DNA from: JAICWP01 sp035252015
GTDB taxonomy: Bacteria; Acidobacteriota; Terriglobia; Terriglobales; Acidobacteriaceae
Assembly (NCBI GenBank): GCA_035252015.1
Contig: DATFDP010000228.1
Location: forward strand, 4,794 to 68,793
Reading direction: 5' to 3'
Length of the DNA stretch: 64,000 nucleotides
The position numbers and the translations under genes were made by a program. Positions within the stretch are counted from its first letter, which is position 1. Every line of letters begins with the position of its first letter. The notes under the pieces were generated by a model. The model was not told the DNA's origin. It ran no database searches and was given only the letters and a program-made list of their open reading frames with translations. Below are positions 54,811-63,350 of this stretch, one piece after another.

Positions 54811-55497
54811 CTATCTTTTCCCCTCTCCCACCCGCAGCGCGTATCCCTGCCCGCGCAGGGTATGAATCAGCTTAACCGGAGCGCCGTCGTCAATCTTTCT
54901 GCGCAGCCCCGAGATGTACACCTCAATCACGTTGCTGAATTTCTCCCAGTTGTAATCGTACAGGTGTTCCAGGAGTTCTGTTTTCGAAACCACTGCCCGG
55001 GGCCGATGCGCCAGGTACTCCAGCACCCGGTATTCCATCGGCGTCAGCGTGACCTCACGCCCGCTGCGCCGCACCGAGCGCTCGATGGTGTTTACTTCCA
55101 GGTCGCCCACCATCAGCATGGGCGTGGGCTGTCCTTTGGCCCGCCGCACCAGCGCCTTGGCCCGCGCCAGGAACTCTCCCAGGTCGAAAGGTTTGGCCAA
55201 ATAATCGTCGGCGCCCGCATTGAGCAGGGTCACGACCGATTGTTTCTCATCGCGTGCCGTCAGCACCAGCACCGGCGTCTTGCTGCCCTGCCGACGGTAG
55301 CGCCGCAACAATTCCAGGCCGTCCAGCTTGGGCAGCATGAGGTCGAGCACAATCAGGTCATAGCCCACCGACTCGGCCAGGTGCAGCCCGTTCTGCCCGT
55401 CCAGGGCCACGTCCACCGCCCAGGCTGCATTCTCCTTCAGGCTGCGGGCCACGTTTTCCGCCAGCCGCCGCTCGTCCTCGATTACCAGCACCCGCAT
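54811..55497 (-). CDS. OmpR/PhoB-family response regulator
   Basis: The 228-residue regulator has an N-terminal receiver (VIEDERRL, phospho-Asp in LIVLDLMLPKLDG, VLTARD, LAKPF) and a C-terminal winged-helix (EVNTIERSVRRSGREVTLTPMEYRVLEYLAH...YDYNWEKFSNVIEVYISGLRRKIDDG), like CzcR/QseB. It is phosphorylated by the kinase encoded downstream and would bind DNA as a dimer. The start MRVLVIEDE at 55497 is the usual domain start. Divergent from kbl with a ~200-base gap, so it could control that gene (inference). Confidence 0.93.
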   Translation of the reverse strand: MRVLVIEDERRLAENVARSLKENAAWAVDVALDGQNGLHLAESVGYDLIVLDLMLPKLDGLELLRRYRRQGSKTPVLVLTARDEKQSVVTLLNAGADDYLAKPFDLGEFLARAKALVRRAKGQPTPMLMVGDLEVNTIERSVRRSGREVTLTPMEYRVLEYLAHRPRAVVSKTELLEHLYDYNWEKFSNVIEVYISGLRRKIDDGAPVKLIHTLRGQGYALRVGEGKR

Positions 55498-55698
55498 CTC
55501 TTCCCAATTATCCGGTCCGCGGGCGGCGCGCACAAGCGCTCACTGTGAGCCTACTGCCGACAGGCTTAAGCCCCGCTTAAGCTCTCGCACCGAAACAGTG
55601 AGCGGGTTTCCCCCTCTCCCAGGTTCAGGGTTAAACTTGATAGTTTGCAAATCCGCGTCCTTCCGCGCTGTTTCCCGGGGGCGCACGCGAGGGAATTG

Positions 55699-56916
55699 AT
55701 GGCCACCCAGACTTCCACCCGCCCGCAGCTCTCCTACCTCACCGAGCAACTGGACCAGCTCAAGCAGAAAGGCACCTACTTCCGCCTGCGGGTTCTGGAA
55801 GACGAGCAGGCACCGGAGTGCACCTTCGACGGCAAGAAGGTCATCAACTTGGCCTCCAACAACTACCTGGGCCTGACCACCCATCCCAAGCTGCGTCAGG
55901 CCGCTCTGGAGGCTACGCACAAGTATGGCGTGGGCTCGGGCGCGGTGCGCACCATCGCCGGCACCATGAAAATCCACATGGACCTCGAGGAAAAAATCGC
56001 CCGCTTCAAAAACGTGGAAGCCTCGGTGGTCTTCCAGTCGGGCTTTGCGGCCAATGCCGGTACCGTTTCCGCCGTGTTGGGCAAGGAAGACTTCATCATC
56101 TCCGACGAACTGAACCACGCCTCCATCATTGACGGCGCCCGCCTCTCCCGCGCCAGCATCAAGGTGTTTCGGCACAAGGACATAGCCCACGCCGAAGAGC
56201 TGCTTAAGGAAGTTGCCGGCCAGCCCGGCCACAAGCTCTTGATCAGTGACGGCGTTTTCTCCATGGATGGCGACGTTGCCCCTCTGCCTGCGCTCTGCGA
56301 TCTGGCGGAAAAATACGGCGCTATCATGATGGTGGACGACGCGCATGCCTCCGGCGTGCTCGGCCGCAACGGACGCGGCACTATTGATCACTTCAAGGTG
56401 CACGGCCGCGTGGATATCCAGGTGGGCACGCTCTCCAAAGCCATTGGCGCGCTCGGCGGCTACGTGTGCGGTTCGCGCGACCTGATTGACTTCCTCTACC
56501 ACCGCGCGCGCCCGTTCCTGTTTTCCACCTCCCACCCGCCTTCGGTGGCCGCCAGCTGCATGGCTGCCTTCGAAGTACTGGAGCAGGAGCCCGAGCGCAT
56601 CGAAAAACTGTGGGAGAACACGCGCTATTGGAAGAAGGAACTGGGCAACCTGGGCTACAACATCGGAGGCGTGAACACGCCCGCCAGCGAGACGCCCATT
56701 ACCCCCATCATCATCGGCGACGGCAGGCTCACCATGGACTTCTCCCGCGAACTGTTCAAAGAAGGGGTGTTGGGCACGGGCATTGCCTTTCCCACCGTTC
56801 CTGAGGGCAAAGCGCGCGTGCGCACCATCATGACCGCCACCCACACCCGCGAGGAGTTAGACAGGGCCTTGGAGGTATTAAAGCGTGTGGGCAAGCGCAT
56901 GGGAATTCTCAAATAG
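55699..56916 (+). CDS. kbl: 2-amino-3-ketobutyrate CoA ligase (glycine C-acetyltransferase)
   Basis: The 405-residue PLP enzyme splits 2-amino-3-ketobutyrate with CoA into glycine and acetyl-CoA, completing the Tdh route of threonine breakdown. The PLP Lys247 lies in GTLSKAIGALGG; Asp213 and His216 (VDDAHASG) hold the cofactor. The N-terminal LKQKGTYFRLRVLE and the NNYLGLTTHPKL motif are typical of Kbl within the alpha-oxoamine synthases. The start at 55699 follows GAGGGAATTG. Tdh lies 4 kb away in opposite orientation. Confidence 0.92.
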   Translation: MATQTSTRPQLSYLTEQLDQLKQKGTYFRLRVLEDEQAPECTFDGKKVINLASNNYLGLTTHPKLRQAALEATHKYGVGSGAVRTIAGTMKIHMDLEEKIARFKNVEASVVFQSGFAANAGTVSAVLGKEDFIISDELNHASIIDGARLSRASIKVFRHKDIAHAEELLKEVAGQPGHKLLISDGVFSMDGDVAPLPALCDLAEKYGAIMMVDDAHASGVLGRNGRGTIDHFKVHGRVDIQVGTLSKAIGALGGYVCGSRDLIDFLYHRARPFLFSTSHPPSVAASCMAAFEVLEQEPERIEKLWENTRYWKKELGNLGYNIGGVNTPASETPITPIIIGDGRLTMDFSRELFKEGVLGTGIAFPTVPEGKARVRTIMTATHTREELDRALEVLKRVGKRMGILK

Positions 56917-56965
56917 AGCGCTTGGTGACAGCGGGTAAAGCCGGCTTTGGTGTGGCTCTGGATCG

Positions 56966-56983
56966 GCACGTCTGGAGACGTGC
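56966..56983. repeat. Palindromic hairpin downstream of kbl
   Basis: GCACGTCT (56966-56973) and AGACGTGC (56976-56983) form an 8-base palindrome with a two-base center. No T tract follows, so it is a REP-like element rather than a clear terminator. Confidence 0.5.
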
Positions 56984-57064
56984 GCTGATACGAACCCTTA
57001 ACGACTGCGTAGCTGGTCCACTCGACTGAACGCTGTGTCTGAGAACTGAGAACTGCGAACTGCC

Positions 57065-57298
57065 TCACCCACACTGCCCGCTGCCGTGGCACTTGCGCCG
57101 CGGAAATGAGCAGGCGCGCGGCTCGGCAACTTTGCCATCCGGTCCAATGCAGGTCTGGGTGTAAACGCACCAGTAGTTGCCGTCGTTGGAGCGCTGCACG
57201 GTCGGATCGGGCTCGGAGTCGTAGAACTGGCGCTTCCAGCGCAGCCCTGGGCACAGATTGGGGTTCTCAGTGTTGAACCGCTCCTGCTCGCTGATCAT
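57065..57298 (-). CDS. Six-cysteine small protein coupled to Mo-hydroxylase
   Basis: The 77-residue protein has Cys16, 44, 50, 63, 70 and 76 and aromatic residues between them (FYDSEPDP, YWCVYTQTCIG). No signal peptide is visible. Its start codon overlaps the stop of the FAD subunit (ATGA), so it is the last gene of the molybdenum-hydroxylase operon and is co-translated. It could bind an iron-sulfur cluster or zinc, or serve as a maturation factor (inference). No family was recognised. Confidence 0.72.
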   Translation of the reverse strand: MISEQERFNTENPNLCPGLRWKRQFYDSEPDPTVQRSNDGNYWCVYTQTCIGPDGKVAEPRACSFPRRKCHGSGQCG

Positions 57299-58287
57299 GC
57301 CTCGCCTCCCTTCGTCTTGCCCTTGGCCGCCTGCAAGATGGCGCGCTTCACCGCCACCCGCGCCAGTTGGACTTTGTAGCCGTTGTGGCTCAGCGGCTTG
57401 GCTTGGCTGACGGCGGCATCTCCCGCCGCCTTGGCTGTCTCTTCGGTCACGGATTTGCCTGCCAGCGCCTGTGCCGCTTCTTCGGACACCCACGGCACCG
57501 GCGCCACGTAGCCCATCACCACCCGCGCCGAGCGCACCGTGTCGCCATTCATGTGCAGCGCGACCGCCGCCAGCGCCAGCGGCCAGTCAAAGGAGTCCTT
57601 CTGCCGCACCTCGTAGTGCGCGTACCTGCCCCCTGCTGACGGCGGCAGAAGAATGTCGGTCACAATTTCGTTTGGCTGCAGGTCGTGCTCGCGCTCGCCT
57701 TCCGCCTGGGGAGTCTTGAAGAATTTCTCCAGAGCCACCTCGCGGCTCCCCTTCGTTCCCGCAATGCGAATGCGCGCCTCATAAGCGATCATTGCCGGCA
57801 CAATGCTGGATGGGCTGACAAATAGCGCCGGCCCCTCATTGCCCAGAATTGCGTGATAACGATTGTCGCCCGCCTCCACCAGGGACTTGCCCTCCGGCGT
57901 CTTCGGCGTCAAGCCGAAGCCGGAGCGGAAGTACCAGCAGCGCGGGCGTTGGCAGATGTTGCCGCCGATGGTGGCCATATTGCGGATCTGCTGGCTGGCC
58001 GCCTCCAGCAGCGCGTCGGCGAAAGCAGGATAGTGTTGCTTCACCAGAGGGTGGTCAGCCAGATCGCCTAAGGAAGTCAGCGCCCCTATCTGCATGCCGC
58101 GCGGCCCGTAGTGCACGCCGTTGAGTTCGCGGATCTCTTTGATATTAACCACGCGCTTGGGCGCGACCACGTCGTCTTTCATCAGGCTGAGCAGGTCGGT
58201 GCCGCCGGCCAGCACAGCGGCTTCGCCGGACAGCAACTCCACCGCCTGCTGGCGCGTTGAGGGAGTGGTGTATTCGAAAGCTCGCAT
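57295..58287 (-). CDS. Molybdenum hydroxylase FAD subunit
   Basis: The 330-residue protein is a CoxM/YagS-type FAD-binding subunit: VLAGGTDLLSLMKD binds the pyrophosphate, and NMATIGGNICQRPRCWYFR is the typical second FAD motif. The stretch with two close Cys (ICQRPRC) is like PaoB/YagS, which holds an extra 4Fe-4S cluster, but the full set of ligands is not clear here. It passes electrons from the Fe-S subunit. Its ATG overlaps the stop of the large-subunit gene by one base. Confidence 0.92.
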   Translation of the reverse strand: MRAFEYTTPSTRQQAVELLSGEAAVLAGGTDLLSLMKDDVVAPKRVVNIKEIRELNGVHYGPRGMQIGALTSLGDLADHPLVKQHYPAFADALLEAASQQIRNMATIGGNICQRPRCWYFRSGFGLTPKTPEGKSLVEAGDNRYHAILGNEGPALFVSPSSIVPAMIAYEARIRIAGTKGSREVALEKFFKTPQAEGEREHDLQPNEIVTDILLPPSAGGRYAHYEVRQKDSFDWPLALAAVALHMNGDTVRSARVVMGYVAPVPWVSEEAAQALAGKSVTEETAKAAGDAAVSQAKPLSHNGYKVQLARVAVKRAILQAAKGKTKGGEA

Positions 58288-60650
58288 CAGGCACCTGCCT
58301 TCTGTTGCTGTTCCAACGCGGCCAGCACGCGGTCGGGAGTGAGAGGAATGAAGGGTACGCGCACGCCAATGGCGTTGGCCACGGCGTTGGAAATGGCCGC
58401 ACCAGGAGAGACTACCGGCGGCTCACCCAAGCCGATCACGCCCCGGCTATCGTTCATCGGGTCCGTCATCATGTGCACCACCAGCTCGGGAATGTCGCGC
58501 AACCCCGCCAGGCGGTAGAACTCCATGTTGGGGTTCAGCATGCGCCCGGTTACCGGGTCGAGGATCTTCTCCTCGTAAAGCGCGTAGCTGATGCCCATGA
58601 TGAGCGCACCGTAGCACTGGCTCTCCGCCAGCTTCACGTTGATGATCAGGCCGCAGTCCTGGACCGCCACCATCTTGTTCACTTTGACGATGCCGGTTTC
58701 AGTGTCCACGGAAACCTCGGCCATCTGCACCCCGCCCACGCCGCTGTTGATCAGGTTGCCAGGGCCGGGATTCTTGCCGGTCACGCTCACTGGCATGGCG
58801 CCCAGCTTGGCGCAAGCCTGCTTCCAGCTGAGCGCCTTGCTGTGGTCGCTCTTCACCCGTACTGTACCGTCCTTCGCTTCCAGGTCGCTGGGTTGAGCGC
58901 CGAGCGCGGGCGCCACTTTGGCGAAGAGTTGATCCAGCGCCATCAGCGACGCGCGCCGCGTGGAAGAGCTGACGCCGCCAATCGTGGTGCTGCCGCCCGA
59001 GCCGCCGTCGGGCGGGTACATGGTGTCGCCGATGTTCAGGCTGATGGCATTCATCGGAAGGCCCAGCGAGTCCCCAGCTACGATGAGGATCGCAGTCCGC
59101 GTGCCTGTGCCCAGGTCCTGCGTGCCCAGCTTGATGTCCACTGAGCCATCGGGGTGGATGGTCATCATGCAATCGCCGGCATGGCCGCGGCCGCCCCAGG
59201 TGTGCATGGAAAGGCCGACGCCGCGTTTAACCGGACCCTCGGCTTTATCGCCGCGCGGATGCCACTTCTGCTTCCAGCCCATCAAGTCGGCGGCGATGGG
59301 GAATTCTTCTTTGTAGATGGGCGCGCGCGGGCCCGCTATATCCAGGTTCTTGGTGAAGAACTCCAGCGGGTCCATGTTGAGCTTGTGCGCCAGATCATCG
59401 AGCGCGCACATGGTGATGACCGCCGCCTGCGGGTGATTGGGAGCTCGCCAGGCGCGCGCCGGGCCCTGGTTGGTGCGCACCGCCGTGTGCTGCTTGCGCT
59501 GGTTGGGAATTTCGAACACGTAGGGAATGGGCGGCGAGCCTGCTCCCGCCGGGCCGCCCGTGCCCCAGGAATTCGACTCCCATGCGACCACAGTTCCGTC
59601 GCGCTTGGCGCCCGCTTTAACGCGGGCGAACGCCGAGGGGCGGGAGCCGGCCGTCATCAATTCGGAATCGCGCTCCAGCATGTACTTTACCGGCTTGCCG
59701 CCGGCGTTTTTCGAAAGCTGTGCCGTGGCGATGCCCCAGCGGTCAGGCGAAAACTTGCTACCAAACCCCCCGCCGATGTTGTCCTGGTGTGCGCGCACAT
59801 TGCCCGCGGGGATATTCAGCGCCTGCGCGTACTGACCCGGCAGACCGGAAACTCCCTGGGTGGAGCAGTGCACGAACAAGTGATCGGAACTCGGCCATTC
59901 CGCTGCCGAGCCGTGTGTTTCCAGGCAGCAGTGGGTAATAACCGAAGCACCATACACGCCTTGCGATACCACCTCGGCGGAAGCGAAACCCTTGTCCGGG
60001 TCGCCCTGCGTCTGCGCCGTCATTTTCTGATATGGCGGGCGCTGCTGGTTGGCGGCCTCAGGATGGTACGGCGCTGTTTTCAGCGCGTTGATCACGGAAT
60101 CAGGAACCCCGTAACCCTTCAGTTCCTTCACCATGTCATCGGTGACCTTGAAGGTCACGCCGTCCTTCTGCAGCCGGCTGATAACTTGAGCCTCCGGCAC
60201 CTGGTTGCTGAGCGCATCGTCGAGGTCGTCTTCGCTCATCGGTCCGGGAGGACCTTCGCCGGCGCCCGGCGGCGGCTCCGCATCCGAAATGTTGTGCGGC
60301 AGCACCTCGTATTTCACCTGAATAGCACGGATGGCATCTTCGGCCGTGGGTTCGTCCACCGCCGCCACGGCGACCACATCGTCGCCCTGCCACAGGATTT
60401 CCGTCCCCGCCTTCTGCACCACCTGCACCGCTTTCACGCCCGGCATTTTTTCCGCCGCGCTGGTGTCAATGCTGGTGACACGGGCATGCGCGTAGGGACA
60501 GCGCAGCACTTTGCCGAACAGCAGGCCTTTGGGGTTGTAATCGTAGCTGTACTTGGCGCGCCCGGAAGCTTTCGCGGGCCCGTCCACGCGCGAAAAGCGC
60601 TTGCCAATCAGCGTGCGCTCCGCCGGCGCTGGCCATTTGTATTCCGCCAT
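58287..60650 (-). CDS. Molybdenum hydroxylase large (Mo-cofactor) subunit with insert
   Basis: The 787-residue subunit belongs to the xanthine dehydrogenase/aldehyde oxidase family. Hallmarks are FSRVDGPAKASGRAKYSYD, the Moco segments IGGGFGSKF and QDLGTGTRTAILIVAGDSLGL, and the catalytic Glu743 in GLGEPPV. An extra stretch of ~90 residues (about 124-213) with the motif VTDDMVKELKGYGVPDSVINAL interrupts the region after the a/b hammerhead domain; it looks like a helical insert. It probably oxidises an aldehyde or N-heterocycle. The organisation resembles periplasmic PaoABC. Confidence 0.92.
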   Translation of the reverse strand: MAEYKWPAPAERTLIGKRFSRVDGPAKASGRAKYSYDYNPKGLLFGKVLRCPYAHARVTSIDTSAAEKMPGVKAVQVVQKAGTEILWQGDDVVAVAAVDEPTAEDAIRAIQVKYEVLPHNISDAEPPPGAGEGPPGPMSEDDLDDALSNQVPEAQVISRLQKDGVTFKVTDDMVKELKGYGVPDSVINALKTAPYHPEAANQQRPPYQKMTAQTQGDPDKGFASAEVVSQGVYGASVITHCCLETHGSAAEWPSSDHLFVHCSTQGVSGLPGQYAQALNIPAGNVRAHQDNIGGGFGSKFSPDRWGIATAQLSKNAGGKPVKYMLERDSELMTAGSRPSAFARVKAGAKRDGTVVAWESNSWGTGGPAGAGSPPIPYVFEIPNQRKQHTAVRTNQGPARAWRAPNHPQAAVITMCALDDLAHKLNMDPLEFFTKNLDIAGPRAPIYKEEFPIAADLMGWKQKWHPRGDKAEGPVKRGVGLSMHTWGGRGHAGDCMMTIHPDGSVDIKLGTQDLGTGTRTAILIVAGDSLGLPMNAISLNIGDTMYPPDGGSGGSTTIGGVSSSTRRASLMALDQLFAKVAPALGAQPSDLEAKDGTVRVKSDHSKALSWKQACAKLGAMPVSVTGKNPGPGNLINSGVGGVQMAEVSVDTETGIVKVNKMVAVQDCGLIINVKLAESQCYGALIMGISYALYEEKILDPVTGRMLNPNMEFYRLAGLRDIPELVVHMMTDPMNDSRGVIGLGEPPVVSPGAAISNAVANAIGVRVPFIPLTPDRVLAALEQQQKAGA

Positions 60651-60654
60651 GACG

Positions 60655-61266
60655 TTACGCTCCCTTCGTGCCGGACATCTGCGCCACTACCTCGCGAATG
60701 CCCTTGTAGGTGCCGCAGCGGCACAGGTTCCCGTTCAAGTGATAGCGAATCTGCTCCGCCGTGGGGTGCGGGTACTTGTCGAGGAATGCTTTGCAGGCCA
60801 TCACGAAGCCGGGTGTGCAGAAGCCGCACTGCTGGCCGTCGTGCTCCACGAATGCGGCCTGGATAGGGTGCAGCTTGCCGCTTGCGGAGAGCGACTCGAT
60901 CGTCGTGATGGGCTGATGCTGGGCTTCTATGGCCAGCACGGTGCAGGCGTACACCGGCTTGTTGTTGAGCAGCACGGTGCAGGCGCCGCACTCGGCGCGG
61001 TCGCACACCCGCTTGGCGCCCGTCAGGTCGAAGCTGTCGCGCAGCGCGTCCAGCAACGTGACCCGCGGCTCCAGCTGCGCGCTGTACCTCTTGCCATTGA
61101 TGGTAAAGCTCATTGGCACCTTGCCAGGGCCATAGACGGGCACCTTTTCGCCCGCCGCTTCCACCACCTGCGGCACAACCAGAGGCACGCTGGCGGCAAT
61201 GCCGGAAATTTTCAGAAATTCTCTTCGCGAAACGCCGGAGGGAGTCTTCTCGTGGTCGTCAGCCAT
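60655..61266 (-). CDS. Tat-exported 2Fe-2S subunit of Mo-hydroxylase
   Basis: The 203-residue subunit has a Tat signal (SRREFLKISG, Arg14-Arg15, hydrophobic region to about 38). The plant-type 2Fe-2S cluster uses Cys88, Cys93, Cys96 and Cys108; the second uses Cys147, Cys150, Cys182 and Cys184. The Tat leader, shared with PaoA, means the folded complex is exported to the periplasm with FAD and large subunits, which lack their own signals. It is the first gene of the four-gene operon; four bases separate it from the large-subunit gene. Confidence 0.94.
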   Translation of the reverse strand: MADDHEKTPSGVSRREFLKISGIAASVPLVVPQVVEAAGEKVPVYGPGKVPMSFTINGKRYSAQLEPRVTLLDALRDSFDLTGAKRVCDRAECGACTVLLNNKPVYACTVLAIEAQHQPITTIESLSASGKLHPIQAAFVEHDGQQCGFCTPGFVMACKAFLDKYPHPTAEQIRYHLNGNLCRCGTYKGIREVVAQMSGTKGA

Positions 61267-61538
61267 CGCTGGCCTCCACTAGCGGTATGCACTGGGCGGT
61301 CGAACTGCCGCGGATGGTTGTGGTTGGTTGCGGAACGTTGACAGTTAGGCGGCGCCTGCCGCCCGTCTTCCCGTGGGCAGAGCAGTATACAACTCCCGGC
61401 TGATTCTTGTCCGCCTGAGCCGGAGTTGATCCCCTGTGACCCGTTGCCCTCGCCGCGAACATACTGCTGTCGCCCTGCTTCTCTCGTTGTTACCCAGGTA
61501 ATTTGAACCGGGGTCAGAGCCGTCGCACACTTGCGCAC

Positions 61539-61967
61539 ATGAAAACAGAGCCCCATGGGATAGGTGGCTGGCTCTCGCTGTTTTGTATTCCTCTGGTGCC
61601 GGTGGGCCTTCTCTACGTGTTCGGGGGATTAGCCGCTGCCAGACACGGAACTGACGGAATTCTTGGTGGCTCGTTCCTCATAGCACTGGGGCTGCTTACA
61701 ATCACAGCATTTACGCTGCTTTGTCTGCACCACAAAGGCGCTGTCAACTTGGTGTATAGCTACCTGACGGCGCAGGCGCTTTTTTGGCTTTTGGCCACGC
61801 TCGGCGGCGAACCACCCGCGTTGTTTGCGGGACTACTCGCAATCAGCATCGCTTGGGCGCTGTACTTCCACCGCTCACAAAGGGTGCGCAATACGTTCTT
61901 CTCGAGTGCTGCTCCGGCTGCGGAACCGGCAGCCAGTGAATATCGTCCCTTTGCCGACGTCCAATAA
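61539..61967 (+). CDS. Four-helix membrane protein, DUF2569-like
   Basis: The 142-residue protein starts GIGGWLSLFCIPLVPVGLL, which is like the DUF2569 opening (GGWL), and has four helices (about 11-30, 40-62, 70-88, 92-110). The tail is polar. The function is unknown. The start at 61539 lacks a strong ribosome site; a longer frame begins at 61503. Confidence 0.7.
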   Translation: MKTEPHGIGGWLSLFCIPLVPVGLLYVFGGLAAARHGTDGILGGSFLIALGLLTITAFTLLCLHHKGAVNLVYSYLTAQALFWLLATLGGEPPALFAGLLAISIAWALYFHRSQRVRNTFFSSAAPAAEPAASEYRPFADVQ

Positions 61968-62070
61968 GTCCTCCAGCGTCAAAATTGCCGTTCCTTTGCC
62001 TGAGGCCCTTCCCTTCGAGGGCATGTTTGACGGAAAATAGATAAGATACCTCAGGGGTGAGGAGTAGCTC

Positions 62071-62745
62071 ATGAAATCTCGTCTGCTTGCAATGTTTGTA
62101 GCTTCGGTATTCGCGCTCATCGGCAGCGCCCTGGCCGCCGACCAGATCAGCGGCGACTACATCGAAACCCGCAGCGCCGACGTCTGGACCGGTCCCTGTT
62201 TCGCTAACGGCCAAGTCGGCCTGAACGGCCAGGAAGCCATCCTGGCCTGGCACGTGCAGCGCGGCGCTTGGAACGGCGTCAGCCTTGCCGGCCACAGCGT
62301 GGTAGCGGTGGTGCGCGCCAACGCCACCCTCGGCGACCCCTATGCCGACCCCTATCCCGCTAAGGCCATCCTCATTGTGGATGACGAAGCCACGCCGCAG
62401 CAGCAGGCCGCGCTCAGCGCTTTTGCCCGCCATATGGGCGGCAAACTGCTGGCCAGCGTGGATCGGGTAGTTTCCGCTCCCGTGGACTTTGCCGTTTTGC
62501 GCGACCACCAGCACCACGGCGCCGCCTTCCTGCGCGCCGGCAGCTTTGTGACCGTGCAGACTCGCGGTCTGAACGATCACGACCACTTCTGCGGCAACGA
62601 ACACACCTATTATCCGCCGCTCACGGAAACCGCCCACGCCATGCCGGTGGTGGCCATGACCGATAAGTACCAGGGCAACGATCTGGGCGAATCGTGGGAA
62701 CTGCACGACCAGCGCAGCGCCTTTGTGGGCACCTTCACCCGCTAA
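62071..62745 (+). CDS. Secreted DUF1326-like protein
   Basis: The 224-residue protein has a signal peptide (cleavage near ALAA, residue 22) followed by ISGDYIETRSADVWTGPCFANGQ and a His/Asp-rich C-terminal (FAVLRDHQHHGAAF, LNDHDHFCGNEHTYYPP). This fits the DUF1326 pattern of extracytoplasmic proteins. Cys residues in each half plus His clusters suggest metal binding. GGTGAGGAG precedes the ATG. A strong terminator follows. Confidence 0.8.
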   Translation: MKSRLLAMFVASVFALIGSALAADQISGDYIETRSADVWTGPCFANGQVGLNGQEAILAWHVQRGAWNGVSLAGHSVVAVVRANATLGDPYADPYPAKAILIVDDEATPQQQAALSAFARHMGGKLLASVDRVVSAPVDFAVLRDHQHHGAAFLRAGSFVTVQTRGLNDHDHFCGNEHTYYPPLTETAHAMPVVAMTDKYQGNDLGESWELHDQRSAFVGTFTR

Positions 62746-62790
62746 GCCGCTACTGGCAGATCGGCCCGGCACGTCGAGTTTGCGAATGAG

Positions 62791-62822
62791 GCGCGGAACT
62801 CATCTGAGTTCCGCGCTTTTTT
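62791..62822 (+). terminator. Rho-independent terminator of the DUF1326 gene
   Basis: An 11-bp stem (62791-62801 with 62806-62816) with a four-base loop is followed by six T residues. It lies 45 bases after the stop codon. Confidence 0.92.
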
Positions 62823-62874
62823 GATCGCGCCGTTTTTTTCCCTGCCGATTTGACCTGCCGAAAATTTTCCCTCT

Positions 62875-62940
62875 GTCATCCCGAGCGAGCCCGAGCCCAG
62901 CCTGCGCGGCGAGGGCGAACCGAGGGACCTTGTGTTTTTT
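62875..62940. repeat. GTCATCCYGAG...GGACCT element, copy 2
   Basis: The stretch starts GTCATCCCGAGCGAGCC and ends CCGAGGGACCTTGTG with a poly-T run directly after. The same start and end words occur at 49166-49230 (copy 1). The middle parts differ in length. It is intergenic in both cases. Confidence 0.65.
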
Positions 62941-63082
62941 TTTTGCAGGCGGTCACGATCTCCTAGAGACCGTTGAAAGTAGTTCGCCAGTTTACGGGCG
63001 GAAACCCTGCCAATGCCATGCCAGTCGCGTTAAGGACGGGTGAATCCCTCGCTTGCCATTAAAGCAATTCAGTCAGGGTGGC

Positions 63083-63236
63083 GCAGGCCTTCAGGCCTGC
63101 ATCAGGAGCGGACAAATGATGGGGGCTTTAGCCCCTGAGGTACTTTCGGAACGTACGTGCCACGTATTCTCGGGAGTACCTCAGCGGCTGAAGCCGTCGC
63201 ATCGTTAGCAGTTGTAATGCAGGGCCAAGGCCCTGC
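63083..63236. repeat. REP/BIME-like hairpin cluster
   Basis: Four short hairpins follow each other: GCAGGCC-TTCA-GGCCTGC, GGGGC-TTTA-GCCCC (63122-63135), CGGC-TGAA-GCCG (63185-63196) and GCAGGGC-CAAG-GCCCTGC around 63219-63236. The second and third are joined in inverted orientation by CTGAGGTACT (63135-63144) and its exact complement AGTACCTCAG (63175-63184). This paired layout is like bacterial interspersed mosaic elements. Confidence 0.75.
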
Positions 63237-63350
63237 TCCACCTGCATGCTTTGTCGAGATCCTGAATAGTTCAGGCGTAAGGGTACGCCACCCAAACTTG
63301 AGCCTTCCAATCGCGCCGGAGTATCCTGCTCATCTTCGATGGAGGAAGAT

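Noticed and set aside
55540..56844. 434-residue minus-strand frame
   Set aside because: It is antisense to kbl with its complete PLP motifs.
56966..56983. Rho-independent terminator of kbl
   Set aside because: The palindrome has a two-base center and no T tract on either side; listed only as a hairpin repeat.
59154..60866. 570-residue plus-strand frame
   Set aside because: It is antisense to the Mo-hydroxylase large and Fe-S subunits.
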